Source: an uncultured Cocleimonas sp.
GTDB lineage: Bacteria > Pseudomonadota > Gammaproteobacteria > Thiotrichales > Thiotrichaceae
NCBI GenBank assembly: GCA_938041705.1
Contig: CALISP010000268.1
Coordinates: 1-9,881, forward strand
Direction of reading: 5' to 3'
Length of the DNA: 9,881 bases
Shown: piece after piece, positions 1 through 7,698 of the stretch
Numbering within the stretch: position 1 is the stretch's first letter
How the letters are laid out: each line of letters starts with the position of its first letter
Notes under the pieces: model-generated
Database searches by the model: none
What the model saw: only the letters and a program-made list of their open reading frames with translations
What the model was told of the DNA's origin: nothing
Position numbers and translations under genes: made by a program

Positions 1-807
1 ATAGAACTTTCAGCGAATCCAATGGGTGTTGAGATTATGACGCCGCCTGGTATGGAGGATATGGCAAGCCAATTACAAGGTATGTTCCAGAATATGGGGC
101 AAGGTAAAACTAAAAAACGTAAACTGAAAATTAAAGATGCGCTTAAAGAACTCGCTGAAGAAGAAGCACATAAGCTAGTTAATACCGAGGATCTTAAACA
201 AAAAGCATTAGATAATGTTGAGCAAAACGGTATTGTCTTTTTAGATGAAATCGACAAAGTTATCCAGAAAGGTGAAATGGGCGGAGCTGGGGTTTCACGC
301 GAAGGTGTGCAGCGCGATTTATTGCCACTGATTGAAGGTAGCACGGTTACAACTAAACACGGTATTATAAAAACGGATCATATTTTGTTTATTGCTTCAG
401 GTGCATTTCATACAGCAAAACCTTCTGATTTAATTCCTGAATTACAGGGACGTTTACCAATTAGAGTTGAGCTAGGCGCTCTTACTGCAGATGACTTTAA
501 GCGTATTTTGGTTGAGCCAGACTCATCACTTACAGAGCAATATCAAGGCTTATTACAAACTGAAGGTGTTAAAGTTGAATTTACTGATGATGGTATCCAA
601 CGCATCGCCGAAACGGCCTTTCAAGTTAATGCACAAACCGAAAACATCGGGGCGCGTCGTTTACATACAATCGTAGAACGTTTGTTAGAAGAAGTATTAT
701 TTTGTGCACCTGATTGTTCTGAAGACGTTATCGTTGATGCAAAAATGGTTGATGATGTTCTTGGTGAGTTGATAGAAGATGAAGATTTGAGCCGTTATAT
801 TCTTTAG
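1..807 (+). CDS. hslU: ATP-dependent protease ATPase subunit HslU, C-terminal part (5' end outside window)
   Basis: AAA+ unfoldase of the HslVU (ClpYQ) protease; it recognises, unfolds and threads cytoplasmic proteins into the HslV peptidase. The frame is open from base 1, so the 268 codons seen are the C-terminal part of a roughly 440-residue family; the Walker A segment and pore loop lie upstream. Visible are the I domain with a Lys/Arg-rich stretch, Walker B (IVFLDEID, about residues 77-84 of the visible part), sensor 1 (ILFIASGAF), the arginine-finger region [12 protein letters not shown] and the sensor 2 arginine in [10 protein letters not shown]. It ends DEDLSRYIL, the tail known in the family to insert into HslV and activate it. 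All key residues in the visible part are intact. hslV is expected just upstream, outside the window. No convincing terminator follows. Confidence 0.98.
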   Translation: MELSANPMGVEIMTPPGMEDMASQLQGMFQNMGQGKTKKRKLKIKDALKELAEEEAHKLVNTEDLKQKALDNVEQNGIVFLDEIDKVIQKGEMGGAGVSREGVQRDLLPLIEGSTVTTKHGIIKTDHILFIASGAFHTAKPSDLIPELQGRLPIRVELGALTADDFKRILVEPDSSLTEQYQGLLQTEGVKVEFTDDGIQRIAETAFQVNAQTENIGARRLHTIVERLLEEVLFCAPDCSEDVIVDAKMVDDVLGELIEDEDLSRYIL

Positions 808-899
808 ATTTTTCTACTGTATAACAAGTATTTATTAAGTAATATTGTGAATAGAGCAAGAGAGTGTATGCTTTCAGAAAATAAAATGGAAAGATCAAC

Positions 900-1298
900 A
901 TGGCAAAAATGACACCAACAGATATAGCCCTTCACCAAAAGTCGCGAGTCTTAGAACTCACTTGGCCAGACGGTGAAGTGCATAATCTACCTATTGAATA
1001 TTTACGTGTATATTCACCATCTGCAGAGGTGCGTGGTCATGGTCCAGGGCAAGAAGTGTTACAGCTGGGCAAACAAGAGGTCAATATTAAAGCCATAGAA
1101 CCTGTAGGTCACTATGCTATAAAACTGGTGTTCGATGATAACCATGATAGTGGTCTTTATGACTGGGGTTTATTGCGTGAACTTGGTGAGGATTACGAAG
1201 AGTATTGGGCTGACTATCTAGCTCGTTGTGAAGAGGCAGGCCATAAACGTGAAGAAGTAAGTTCTTTTTCAACTGTGCAAACCTACAAGCCTGATTAA
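900..1298 (+). CDS. DUF971 (GBBH-like N-terminal domain) protein
   Basis: A 132-residue stand-alone DUF971 protein. The family is also found as the N-terminal domain of gamma-butyrobetaine hydroxylase-like enzymes and fused to some Mrp/ApbC-type P-loop proteins; the free form has no firmly assigned function. Diagnostic features are the LRVYSPSAEVRGHGPG block (residues about 35-50) and the FDDNHDSGLYDW signature (about 78-89), followed by an acidic helix and a variable tail. The start at 900 has GGAAAG about 6 nt upstream; a second ATG three codons on is a possible but less well-placed start. The gap to hslU is 92 nt. Location next to hslVU is common in gammaproteobacteria, but a role in proteolysis is not shown. 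Confidence 0.92.
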   Translation: MAKMTPTDIALHQKSRVLELTWPDGEVHNLPIEYLRVYSPSAEVRGHGPGQEVLQLGKQEVNIKAIEPVGHYAIKLVFDDNHDSGLYDWGLLRELGEDYEEYWADYLARCEEAGHKREEVSSFSTVQTYKPD

Positions 1299-1401
1299 AG
1301 ATTTATAAAAGCTAGAATTCTCAATATATTTTTTATCCAACAATGTTCTCAATTAACAAGTTTTCTAAATAATAAATGTTCCAACCAACAAGAGTTTCGT
1401 A

Positions 1402-1779
1402 ATGTCATTTATCGATGATTTAACATTCAATGAAGATGGATTAATCCCTGCAGTAGCTCAACAACATGATACGAATGAAGTGTTGATGATGGCTTGGATG
1501 AATAAAGCTTCGATAAAAGAGACACTTGAAACAGGACGCGTGTGCTTTTGGTCGCGTTCGCGTCAAGCCTTTTGGCGCAAAGGTGAAAGTTCTGGGCAAG
1601 TCCAAATGCTTAAAGAATTTAGAGTCGATTGCGATGGAGATACATTACTACTACTTGTCGATCAAACAGGTCCTGCTTGCCATACTGGTCGTAGAACGTG
1701 TTTTTATCAAGTTGAGCAAGACGGTGAATTAAAAATCGATTCAGATCCTTTGATTGATCCCAAAGATTTGTATAAATAA
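1402..1779 (+). CDS. hisI: Phosphoribosyl-AMP cyclohydrolase HisI, monofunctional
   Basis: Catalyses the third step of histidine synthesis, opening the adenine ring of phosphoribosyl-AMP, in the cytoplasm. The 125 residues cover only the cyclohydrolase domain. Visible are the substrate segment FWSRSRQAFWRKGESSGQ (about 49-66), the acidic metal cluster DCDGD (76-80) and GPACHTGRRTCF (90-101). C77, C93 and C100 fit the three-cysteine zinc site of the family, so the enzyme looks active. A weak Shine-Dalgarno (AAGAG) precedes the ATG. In many enteric-type genomes this activity is fused to HisE; here no hisE or other his gene adjoins, and yidD follows 16 nt later. It may be the sole HisI or an extra copy; the window cannot say. 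Confidence 0.95.
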   Translation: MSFIDDLTFNEDGLIPAVAQQHDTNEVLMMAWMNKASIKETLETGRVCFWSRSRQAFWRKGESSGQVQMLKEFRVDCDGDTLLLLVDQTGPACHTGRRTCFYQVEQDGELKIDSDPLIDPKDLYK

Positions 1780-1795
1780 GTATAGATAGTGACAT

Positions 1796-2041
1796 ATGAA
1801 ATGGCTGCTACTTAAAGTAATTCGTGGTTACCAATTATTTCTAAGTCCAGTGCTTGGGAGTAGTTGTCGTTTTCAGCCAACCTGTTCTTCCTATGCTCAT
1901 GAAGCCATTGTTAAACATGGCGTAATAAAGGGTTCTTGGTTAGGCTTAAAAAGAATCAGTAAGTGTCATCCGTGGGGAAAAGATGGTTATGACCCAGTTC
2001 CATCACCTAAAGAAAATAAAAGTAAGAAGACAGGAATATAA
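1796..2041 (+). CDS. yidD: Membrane protein insertion efficiency factor YidD
   Basis: An 81-residue peripheral inner-membrane protein thought to assist YidC/Sec-dependent insertion. The sequence has the family signature: an amphipathic N-terminus ([18 protein letters not shown]), then [12 protein letters not shown] with C24 and C30, G-x-x-K-G-x-x-L-G-x-x-R near 42-54 and [14 protein letters not shown] with C57. Length is normal, with a short Lys-rich tail. Spacing of 16 nt from hisI suggests co-transcription; no strong Shine-Dalgarno is seen before the ATG. In most bacteria yidD sits in rpmH-rnpA-yidD-yidC, so its position here is unusual. The stop codon overlaps the AAAA that leads into the first copy of the dispersed repeat. 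Confidence 0.95.
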   Translation: MKWLLLKVIRGYQLFLSPVLGSSCRFQPTCSSYAHEAIVKHGVIKGSWLGLKRISKCHPWGKDGYDPVPSPKENKSKKTGI

Positions 2042-2065
2042 AAAGACACCCCCCTACTTTTAGGC
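2042..2065 (+). repeat. Dispersed 24-bp repeat, copy 1
   Basis: AAAGACACCCC, then CCTA, then CTTTTAGGC, starting at the last base region of the yidD stop codon. It differs from copy 3 (8186-8209, inverted) at 2 of 24 positions and shares AAAGACACCCC and CTTTTAG with copy 2 (4966-4989). The ends AAAAG and CTTTT could pair as a weak 5-bp stem around the C-rich middle. Function is unknown. Confidence 0.7.
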
Positions 2066-2115
2066 CTTTTCAATTTGCATCAATAGTTTCAGCAAGTTAT
2101 TGTTTGTTGAGAAAT

Positions 2116-2132
2116 AAAAGGTAAAAACTATC
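2116..2132 (+). promoter_or_regulatory. Candidate ribosome binding site and non-canonical ATC start for ppx
   Basis: AAAAGG ends at 2121 and is followed 8 nt later by ATC at 2130-2132, in frame with the ppx gene that otherwise first shows ATG at 2190. The frame is open back to a TAA at 2115-2117 and contains no ATG, GTG or TTG before 2190. From 2133 it would encode S-K-D-Q-P-T-T-P-Q-Y-D-D-D-I-E-Q-Y-P-E before the ATG, which resembles the short polar leader that precedes the AAVDLGSNS strand in Ppx proteins. By contrast ATG 2190 has no Shine-Dalgarno. AUU/AUC starts are known from infC and pcnB; use here is inferred. Confidence 0.45.
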
Positions 2133-2189
2133 TCTAAAGATCAGCCAACTACTCCCCAATATGATGACGATATAGAACAATATCCAGAA

Positions 2190-3659
2190 ATGATTGCGGC
2201 TGTTGATCTAGGTTCTAATAGCTTCCATATGATAGTAGCGCGCGTTGATGAACATGGTAATTTCTCCATGGTTGATCAAATGAAAGAAATGGTAAGACTG
2301 CGTGGTGGTCTTGATGAAGACAACAATATGGACGAAGTTGTTGCGCAAAATGCATTAGATTGTTTGCAACGCTTCGGAGATCGTATTCGTCATTTAGATC
2401 CAAGTGCGGTAAGAGCCGCTGGAACTAATACGTTGCGAACGATGAACAAATCAAAGTCCTTCCTCCGAAAAGCAAATAAAGCGTTAGGACATCGTATTGA
2501 AATTATTCCTGGTCGTGAAGAAGCACGTTTAGTGTATTTGGGTGTATCCCACACACTTTCAGATGATCGTGGAAATCAATTAGTGATTGATATTGGCGGT
2601 GGTAGTACTGAGTTTATTATTGGAGAGATGTTTGAGCCAAAGATATTAGAAAGTTTAAATTTTGGTTCAGTGAGTGCTACTAAACGTTTTTTTGCTGACG
2701 GAAAACTTTCTAAAAAGAATTGGAAGAAAGCAAATACTGCGCTTCGTTTAGAGATAATGCCTATTGAAAACCAATATTCTTCAAAGAATTGGGAATTTGC
2801 AATTGGTTCATCAGGAACGATAAAAGCGACTCAAGAGATTATTCACGCATTTGAGTTAGATAAATTTAGAATCACTCTAGATGCCTTATACGAGATTAGA
2901 TCTCGAATGATCGAAATGGAAACGATAGATCAATTAGAGCTCCCATTGATAAATACAGAGAGACTTCCTGTTTATGCCGGTGGAATAGCTATATTAATCG
3001 CTGTGTTTGAAGCATTGAAAATCGAATACATGACCGTTTCTGAGGGTGCCTTAAGAGAAGGTTTGCTTTACGACCTGCTCGGTAGAATTCAGCATGAAGA
3101 CGTAAGAAATCGAAGTGTAAGAGATTTAATGCAACGGTTTAATATTGATACAGTACAAGCAGCTCTAGTTAAAAATACCGCTTTATATTGTTTTAAAAAG
3201 CTAAGGAAAGACTGGAGTCTACCTAAGAAGCACAAACACATTCTTGGCTGGGCGGCTGATTTACATGAGTTGGGTATGAGCATCACTCATGATAAACATC
3301 ACCTGCAAGGTGCACATATTTTGGAGTACGCTGATATTCCAGGTTTTGCTAGGCGCCGACAGCATTGGCTTTCAGTTTTGGTAGTTTCACATCGAAAAAA
3401 GTTACCTACAAATTTACTTGATGATCTTGCTGAAGATGAAAAAACAACACTGTTATACCTTATCGTGATTTTAAGACTTTCTGTGTTGCTGCATCGTTCT
3501 CGTCAAAATATAGAAGTACTTCCCACAGTTAAAGGTGGTGAAAACCAGCTATACCTAAGTATTGAAGGCGATATCAATGAACAAGCTCTTTTAGAGGCGG
3601 ATTTAATACAAGAAAAACAGTGGTTATCTAAAGTAGGTTTTGAATTAAATTTTGAATAA
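2190..3659 (+). CDS. ppx: Exopolyphosphatase, Ppx/GppA family
   Basis: Cytoplasmic enzyme that releases phosphate from polyphosphate ends; GppA paralogues also act on pppGpp, so the exact substrate is not certain. From ATG 2190 it has 489 residues. Visible are the first phosphate loop AAVDLGSNSFHM (3-14), GREEARL with the likely catalytic Glu (about 108-114), the second phosphate loop DIGGGSTEF (134-142) and GSSGTIKA (206-213), then a C-terminal HD-like region with LHELGMSITHDKHH and PGFARRRQHWLSVLVVSHRKK. The C-terminal region resembles enterobacterial Ppx more than GppA. The true start is probably about 20 codons upstream (ATC at 2130), because the frame is open and protein-like there and ATG 2190 lacks a ribosome binding site. 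No ppk gene is seen beside it. Confidence 0.93.
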   Translation: MIAAVDLGSNSFHMIVARVDEHGNFSMVDQMKEMVRLRGGLDEDNNMDEVVAQNALDCLQRFGDRIRHLDPSAVRAAGTNTLRTMNKSKSFLRKANKALGHRIEIIPGREEARLVYLGVSHTLSDDRGNQLVIDIGGGSTEFIIGEMFEPKILESLNFGSVSATKRFFADGKLSKKNWKKANTALRLEIMPIENQYSSKNWEFAIGSSGTIKATQEIIHAFELDKFRITLDALYEIRSRMIEMETIDQLELPLINTERLPVYAGGIAILIAVFEALKIEYMTVSEGALREGLLYDLLGRIQHEDVRNRSVRDLMQRFNIDTVQAALVKNTALYCFKKLRKDWSLPKKHKHILGWAADLHELGMSITHDKHHLQGAHILEYADIPGFARRRQHWLSVLVVSHRKKLPTNLLDDLAEDEKTTLLYLIVILRLSVLLHRSRQNIEVLPTVKGGENQLYLSIEGDINEQALLEADLIQEKQWLSKVGFELNFE

Positions 3660-3813
3660 ATACCGTTTATTTGGAATTTATTAATTTTATTCCTGGAGCC
3701 TATCCATTCATCTTTACTTTGTTTCTTTTGCTTAAAAATTAATCAATAATTAGATCTTTATCTATTTGCTGAGCTTTATGCGCATCATAATTGTTTAGCC
3801 AGAGTTACGATTA

Positions 3814-4863
3814 ATGAAAAAAATTGCTATTGTTATTGCGGACTTAGACCTTGGTGGTGGCCAACGGGTTGCTATTAATCTCGCCAATGCTTTGGCTAAT
3901 GATAACGAAGTAACTATCGTAATTTTTCAAGATGATGAAATCCATTATCAAACACCAGGTGAGGTGGTTAGTTTAGATTGCCCTCAGGCATCTAATGTTT
4001 TCGCTAAAGTACTCAATGTTTTTAAACGTGCTAAAAAATTAAAGAAGCTAATCCAAAAAGAACAATACGATCATGTGTATGGTTTTATGGAAACGGCTAA
4101 TTTCCCAACGGCAATGGTTTTTAAAAATGCCGCTTTATCAGTGCATTGTAATCCTAGGGAATTAAGTTTCTTTGAATCAATATTAGTACGTATGACCTAT
4201 TCACGAGTCAAAAATGTGATTGCTGTATCTGAAGACGTAGCATCCATTTTACGAAGTGATTATGGCTTGAAAAATGTATCTCGCATTTATAATCCTGTTG
4301 ATGTCGCAGATGTTGTTGCTCAAGTTGATAGGCCACATCAGCACCCTAAACCTTATATAGTCGCTTTAGGCCGTTTCCATGAAGTGAAACGATATGATTT
4401 GCTGATTAATGCATACGCAAACAGTAAGATGAAAGATGATTGTGATTTAATCATTGTCGGTGATGGTGAGTTACGAGGTAGTCTAGAAAATCAAGTCAAT
4501 GCTTTGCGCTTATACGGCAAAGTACATTTTGCTGGTACTCAGAGTAATCCTTTTCCTTATTTGGCTGGCGCCAAGTTTTTAACCTTAAGTAGTCGCACAG
4601 AAGCTTTTCCAATGGTACTTATTGAAGCGCTAGCATTGCAATGTCCGGTAGTTGCAACAGATTGTCCTACAGGACCTCGTGAAATTGTTAGACACAATGA
4701 AAACGGTTTATTAGTCGAAAATGAAAATGTTGACGCATTTAGTGAAGCGATTGACAGGCTTTATTACAATGATGTGCTACGAAGTAAGTTCAGGAAGAAC
4801 TCAATCAGTTCTATCCAACATCTCTCAGGTGACGTGATTGCTGCTGAGTGGTTAGCACTTTAG
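3814..4863 (+). CDS. Glycosyltransferase family 4 protein
   Basis: A 349-residue GT-B retaining glycosyltransferase that would move a sugar from a nucleotide donor to a cell-surface glycan or lipid acceptor at the cytoplasmic membrane face. The N-terminal fold has LDLGGGQRVAINLANAL (11-27), typical for acceptor-side loops. The C-terminal Rossmann domain (from about 180) has GRFHEVKRYD (186-195), IIVGDGELR (213-221), and SSRTEAFPMVLIEA (259-272) with the EX7E pair E263/E271, then CPTGPREI (284-291), a form common in lipopolysaccharide and capsule glycosyltransferases. Start choice is by the MKKIAIVIADL strand; its ribosome binding site is weak. No other glycan genes adjoin, so donor and acceptor cannot be named. 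Confidence 0.9.
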   Translation: MKKIAIVIADLDLGGGQRVAINLANALANDNEVTIVIFQDDEIHYQTPGEVVSLDCPQASNVFAKVLNVFKRAKKLKKLIQKEQYDHVYGFMETANFPTAMVFKNAALSVHCNPRELSFFESILVRMTYSRVKNVIAVSEDVASILRSDYGLKNVSRIYNPVDVADVVAQVDRPHQHPKPYIVALGRFHEVKRYDLLINAYANSKMKDDCDLIIVGDGELRGSLENQVNALRLYGKVHFAGTQSNPFPYLAGAKFLTLSSRTEAFPMVLIEALALQCPVVATDCPTGPREIVRHNENGLLVENENVDAFSEAIDRLYYNDVLRSKFRKNSISSIQHLSGDVIAAEWLAL

Positions 4864-4955
4864 TTTTTGACTATCTATTCTTAGTAGATATTTCCAATAA
4901 CAGTTATTTAGCGTATTTTGTCTGTTTCAATTCAAGTTACTGATTTGGAGCTAAT

Positions 4956-5744
4956 ATGCTTATCAAAAGACACCCCCCCGCTTTTAGCATACTTTCTTTA
5001 TATATATTCATAACCATAAGTTCTATTCAAGCGAGCTGGGCAAGTGACTTAGATAAAGAAAGGCGCTGGGCAGAGCAAATCAGCGATTCTTTGCTTGATG
5101 GCGAAGCAATTAAGTTAAACAACGGCACTCATGAATTTTTGGCTATTGAAACACAAGCTGATGATGCTTCCGAACTTGGTGTGATAATCCTTCATGGAAT
5201 CGGAATTCACCCTGATTGGCCAGCAGTGATACAACCACTTCGTGTTGATTTGGCAGAAGTGGGCTGGAATACATTATCTTTGCAAATGCCAATATTAAAG
5301 AATGATGCTAAAAGTGCAGATTACGAACCATTAATGAATGATGTGCCAACAAGAATTGATGCAGGGATACGTCATTTAGCTAAACAAGGAGCTAAAAGAA
5401 TAGCGCTTGTTGCGCATAGCATGGGGGCAAGAATGGCGAGTTATTATCTCTCTCATAAAAAGGTTTATCAGGAAGCTCAAACTGAGACACCAATTGTAGT
5501 TTATGTCAGTATTGGTATGGGCTCAGATGACAATAATTATTTAGGAAAAGTGAAAATTCCTGTGTTTGATATTTATGGCGAGAACGATTTGCCTGCCGTT
5601 GTCGACTCTGCTGCCGATAGGATGAAAGCATACACTCTGAACAAAGCTTATAAACAAATTAAAGTACCGAAGGCAAATCACTTTTTCGATGATCAAAATG
5701 ATGAACTAGTTAAAGTTGTTATAGAATCAATTAAAGCTTACTGA
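4956..5744 (+). CDS. Exported alpha/beta-hydrolase-like protein, DUF3530 type
   Basis: A 262-residue secreted protein with an alpha/beta-hydrolase fold; substrate unknown. The N-terminus is a signal peptide: Lys4-Arg5, a hydrophobic stretch (about 11-24) and a likely cleavage after S-W-A (residue 29). The mature part has VIILHGIGIHPDWP (oxyanion region, H80-G81), GWNTLSLQMP (103-112), nucleophile motif AHSMGA (153-158, Ser155), a likely acid in GENDLP (D211) and a likely catalytic His in NHFFDD (H242). The LHGIGIHPDWP and TLSLQMP blocks match my memory of DUF3530 proteins. A good Shine-Dalgarno (GGAG, 5 nt before ATG) fixes the start. Codons 4-11 lie within copy 2 of the dispersed repeat, including a C7 run where slippage would shift the frame. 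Confidence 0.85.
   Translation: MLIKRHPPAFSILSLYIFITISSIQASWASDLDKERRWAEQISDSLLDGEAIKLNNGTHEFLAIETQADDASELGVIILHGIGIHPDWPAVIQPLRVDLAEVGWNTLSLQMPILKNDAKSADYEPLMNDVPTRIDAGIRHLAKQGAKRIALVAHSMGARMASYYLSHKKVYQEAQTETPIVVYVSIGMGSDDNNYLGKVKIPVFDIYGENDLPAVVDSAADRMKAYTLNKAYKQIKVPKANHFFDDQNDELVKVVIESIKAY
4966..4989 (+). repeat. Dispersed 24-bp repeat, copy 2 (inside a signal-peptide coding region)
   Basis: AAAGACACCCC, then CCCG, then CTTTTAGCA. It lies 10 bases inside the DUF3530 gene and codes for most of residues 4-12 (K-R-H-P-P-A-F-S-I). It keeps both conserved blocks seen in copies 1 and 3 but diverges in the last two bases. The C run here is seven long (4973-4979), against six in copy 1. Confidence 0.6.
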
Positions 5745-5908
5745 AGTATTTATCTCATGAGGCTAGCTGGCTTTTTTCTTAATCAGTGTTTTATGTAAAC
5801 AACATGTTACCTATTGTTTAATTTCCATTGTAAGTCTAAATATATCCTTATGGCTTAATGGCTTTGTTAAGTAAAATAAACAGTTATTATTTTTATGAAT
5901 AGTTATCG

Positions 5909-6643
5909 ATGAGAATTCCACGCTTTTACCAAGAAATTGATGCTGAGATAGGGCAACAACAAAACCTGTCTGTGATTAATCATCGTCATGCAATTCAAGT
6001 ATTACGTCTTAAACTTGATGATCTGCTTATTTTATTTGACGGTAATGGAGGAGAATACTTAGCAAAAGTTTCTGTTGCTAATAAGCGTGATTCAGCGGCA
6101 TTGTTAGAATCATTTAAGGATTTAACGACTGAGTCGCCATTAAACAGTACATTAATCTTATCAACTATTAAGTCAGATAAAATGGACTTCGCTATTCAGA
6201 AAGCAGTTGAACTTGGTATAACAAAAATTCAACCGATGATTTCTCATCGTAGTGTGATAAAAATAAAAGCAGATCGATTACAGAAAAAAATGCAACATTG
6301 GCAGGCTATTATTATTGGCGCTTGCGAGCAATCGGGTCGAACACACATTCCGCTACTTGAAGAACCCATATCGCTTGAGGCTTGTCTGGATAAATATAAG
6401 GCTGTTTTTTGCATCGGTATGATACCAAAATCAACAGCTAAATTTTGCGATTTGACCTTGGATAATATCGAGCAAAGTGTTGCTTTATTTATTGGTCCAG
6501 AAGGTGGTTTTACAGATGATGAAGAGTCATTAATGCTACGTTATAAAATAAATACGGTGAACTTTGGTAGTCGTATTTTACGTGCTGAAACTGCAGTAAC
6601 TGCTGGCCTGACTGCTTGCCAACAGCAATGGGGAGATTTGTGA
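5909..6643 (+). CDS. rsmE: 16S rRNA (uracil1498-N3)-methyltransferase RsmE
   Basis: SPOUT-class methyltransferase that uses S-adenosylmethionine to methylate N3 of U1498 in 16S rRNA of the small subunit. The 244 residues are full length. The N-terminal PUA-like part starts MRIPRFY, the family start, and has the H-A-I-Q-V-L-R-L segment (27-34) and LFDGNGGEY (42-50). The knotted SAM-binding part has KSDKMDFAIQKAVELGI (88-104), ACEQSGR (138-144), FIGPEGGFTDDE (194-205) and SRILRAETA (221-229). The family-defining start supports 5909 despite a weak ribosome binding site. A rough promoter (TTGTTA 5864-5869, TATTAT 5885-5890, spacing 15) precedes it but is not convincing. It is 56 nt upstream of the channel gene, with no strong terminator between. 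Confidence 0.96.
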   Translation: MRIPRFYQEIDAEIGQQQNLSVINHRHAIQVLRLKLDDLLILFDGNGGEYLAKVSVANKRDSAALLESFKDLTTESPLNSTLILSTIKSDKMDFAIQKAVELGITKIQPMISHRSVIKIKADRLQKKMQHWQAIIIGACEQSGRTHIPLLEEPISLEACLDKYKAVFCIGMIPKSTAKFCDLTLDNIEQSVALFIGPEGGFTDDEESLMLRYKINTVNFGSRILRAETAVTAGLTACQQQWGDL

Positions 6644-6699
6644 AAATGATAGTAAAAAGATTTTAGTATGGTTTTTTAAAAGCGTTATAAACTAAAAAT

Positions 6700-7692
6700 A
6701 TGAAAGTAAGCTCAAGGAAATGGCTTTACCAAGTGTTGGAACAATACGAGCAAGGCGTATGTTCGCGGGTTATTAATATCTCTTTGATGATATTAATATT
6801 GGCAAATGTGGCAAGTATTGTCGCCTCTTCAGAAGAGTCTATTAATAAACGTTTTGGTGATTATTTTCTATATTTTGAAATTTTCTCTTTGATAGTTTTT
6901 ACAATTGAATATCTTTTACGCGTTTGGGTATCAGTCGAAAGATCAGAAAAAGACTTGGCGCAACCACTAAAAAGCAGACTTCGTCATTTGTTGACACCAA
7001 TGGCTCTAATTGACCTATTAGCCATTTTACCTTCAATTCTGTTGCTATTAGGCAGTGATTTTTTGATTTTGAGAGTCTTGCGTTTAATCCGTATATTCAA
7101 ACTCACCCGTTACTCTCGCTCAATGGAGTTATTGATTACAGTTTCTAAACAAGAAGCTGAGACGATTCTTTCTGCAATTTTTATTTTAATTATTCTTATT
7201 ATTGTCTCAGCCACAGGGATTCATATCGTAGAAGGTGATATACAGCCTGATGAGTTTGGCAGTATTCCCCGAGCTTTGTGGTGGGCTACAGTGACATTAA
7301 CTACTGTCGGTTATGGCGATGTGGTACCGATTACCCCTTTGGGCCGAATGTTGGGGATTGTGATTGTAATTACCGGAATCGGAATGGCTGCTTTGCCTGC
7401 AGGTATTATGGCATCTGGCTTCACAGCGGAAATAAGCCGAAGACGTGAGCGTTTTAAAACAGCTATTATGTCATGGATTGAAGAAGATACATTTAGTGAG
7501 CATGAAGGCAGTGATTTTGTTCTATTGCGAGAAAATTTAGGTATAACACGTGCTGACGCAGCATTGATGCTTCGTGAAGCAAGAGCAGAACACCGACGAT
7601 CAATTCATCGCTTCGGTGATCATAATTACATGCAACATAAATGCCCTAAATGTGGTTTTATAAATAAAGAAGATATAAATAAGGATAGCTAG
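6700..7692 (+). CDS. Six-TM voltage-gated-type potassium channel
   Basis: A 330-residue inner-membrane ion channel subunit expected to act as a tetramer. Helices by hydrophobicity: S1 about 24-43, S2 55-77, S3 99-118, S4 121-140, S5 155-176, pore loop 190-209, S6 213-240. The selectivity filter is TTVGYGD (201-207), the potassium consensus. S4 carries basic residues at every third position (R125, R128, R131, K134, R137, R140), as in voltage sensors. The cytoplasmic tail (about 245-330) has no RCK/TrkA-N nucleotide-binding domain; it is charged and helical and ends with a single C-P-K-C-G-F pair (315-320), like half of a zinc ribbon. The hemerythrin gene begins 6 nt after its stop, suggesting coupled expression. 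Confidence 0.9.
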   Translation: MKVSSRKWLYQVLEQYEQGVCSRVINISLMILILANVASIVASSEESINKRFGDYFLYFEIFSLIVFTIEYLLRVWVSVERSEKDLAQPLKSRLRHLLTPMALIDLLAILPSILLLLGSDFLILRVLRLIRIFKLTRYSRSMELLITVSKQEAETILSAIFILIILIIVSATGIHIVEGDIQPDEFGSIPRALWWATVTLTTVGYGDVVPITPLGRMLGIVIVITGIGMAALPAGIMASGFTAEISRRRERFKTAIMSWIEEDTFSEHEGSDFVLLRENLGITRADAALMLREARAEHRRSIHRFGDHNYMQHKCPKCGFINKEDINKDS

Positions 7693-7698
7693 TAAAAG

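Noticed and set aside
2215..2403. Antisense open frame of 62 codons within ppx, and a similar one at 3089-3286
   Set aside because: Both lie wholly inside a well-supported gene, have no ribosome binding site and no recognisable protein features.
4872..4890. TATCTA-N7-TAGATA hairpin after the glycosyltransferase stop
   Set aside because: Only six A/T-rich pairs and no T run; too weak to call a terminator.
2041..4989. Mobile segment bounded by the direct repeat copies 1 and 2
   Set aside because: The interval holds only ppx and a glycosyltransferase, with no recombinase and no shift in base use; the third copy lies outside in inverted orientation.
5756..5778. Possible terminator after the hydrolase gene (GGCTAGCTGGC followed by six T)
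   Set aside because: The T run is good but the bases before it do not form a stem with a workable loop.
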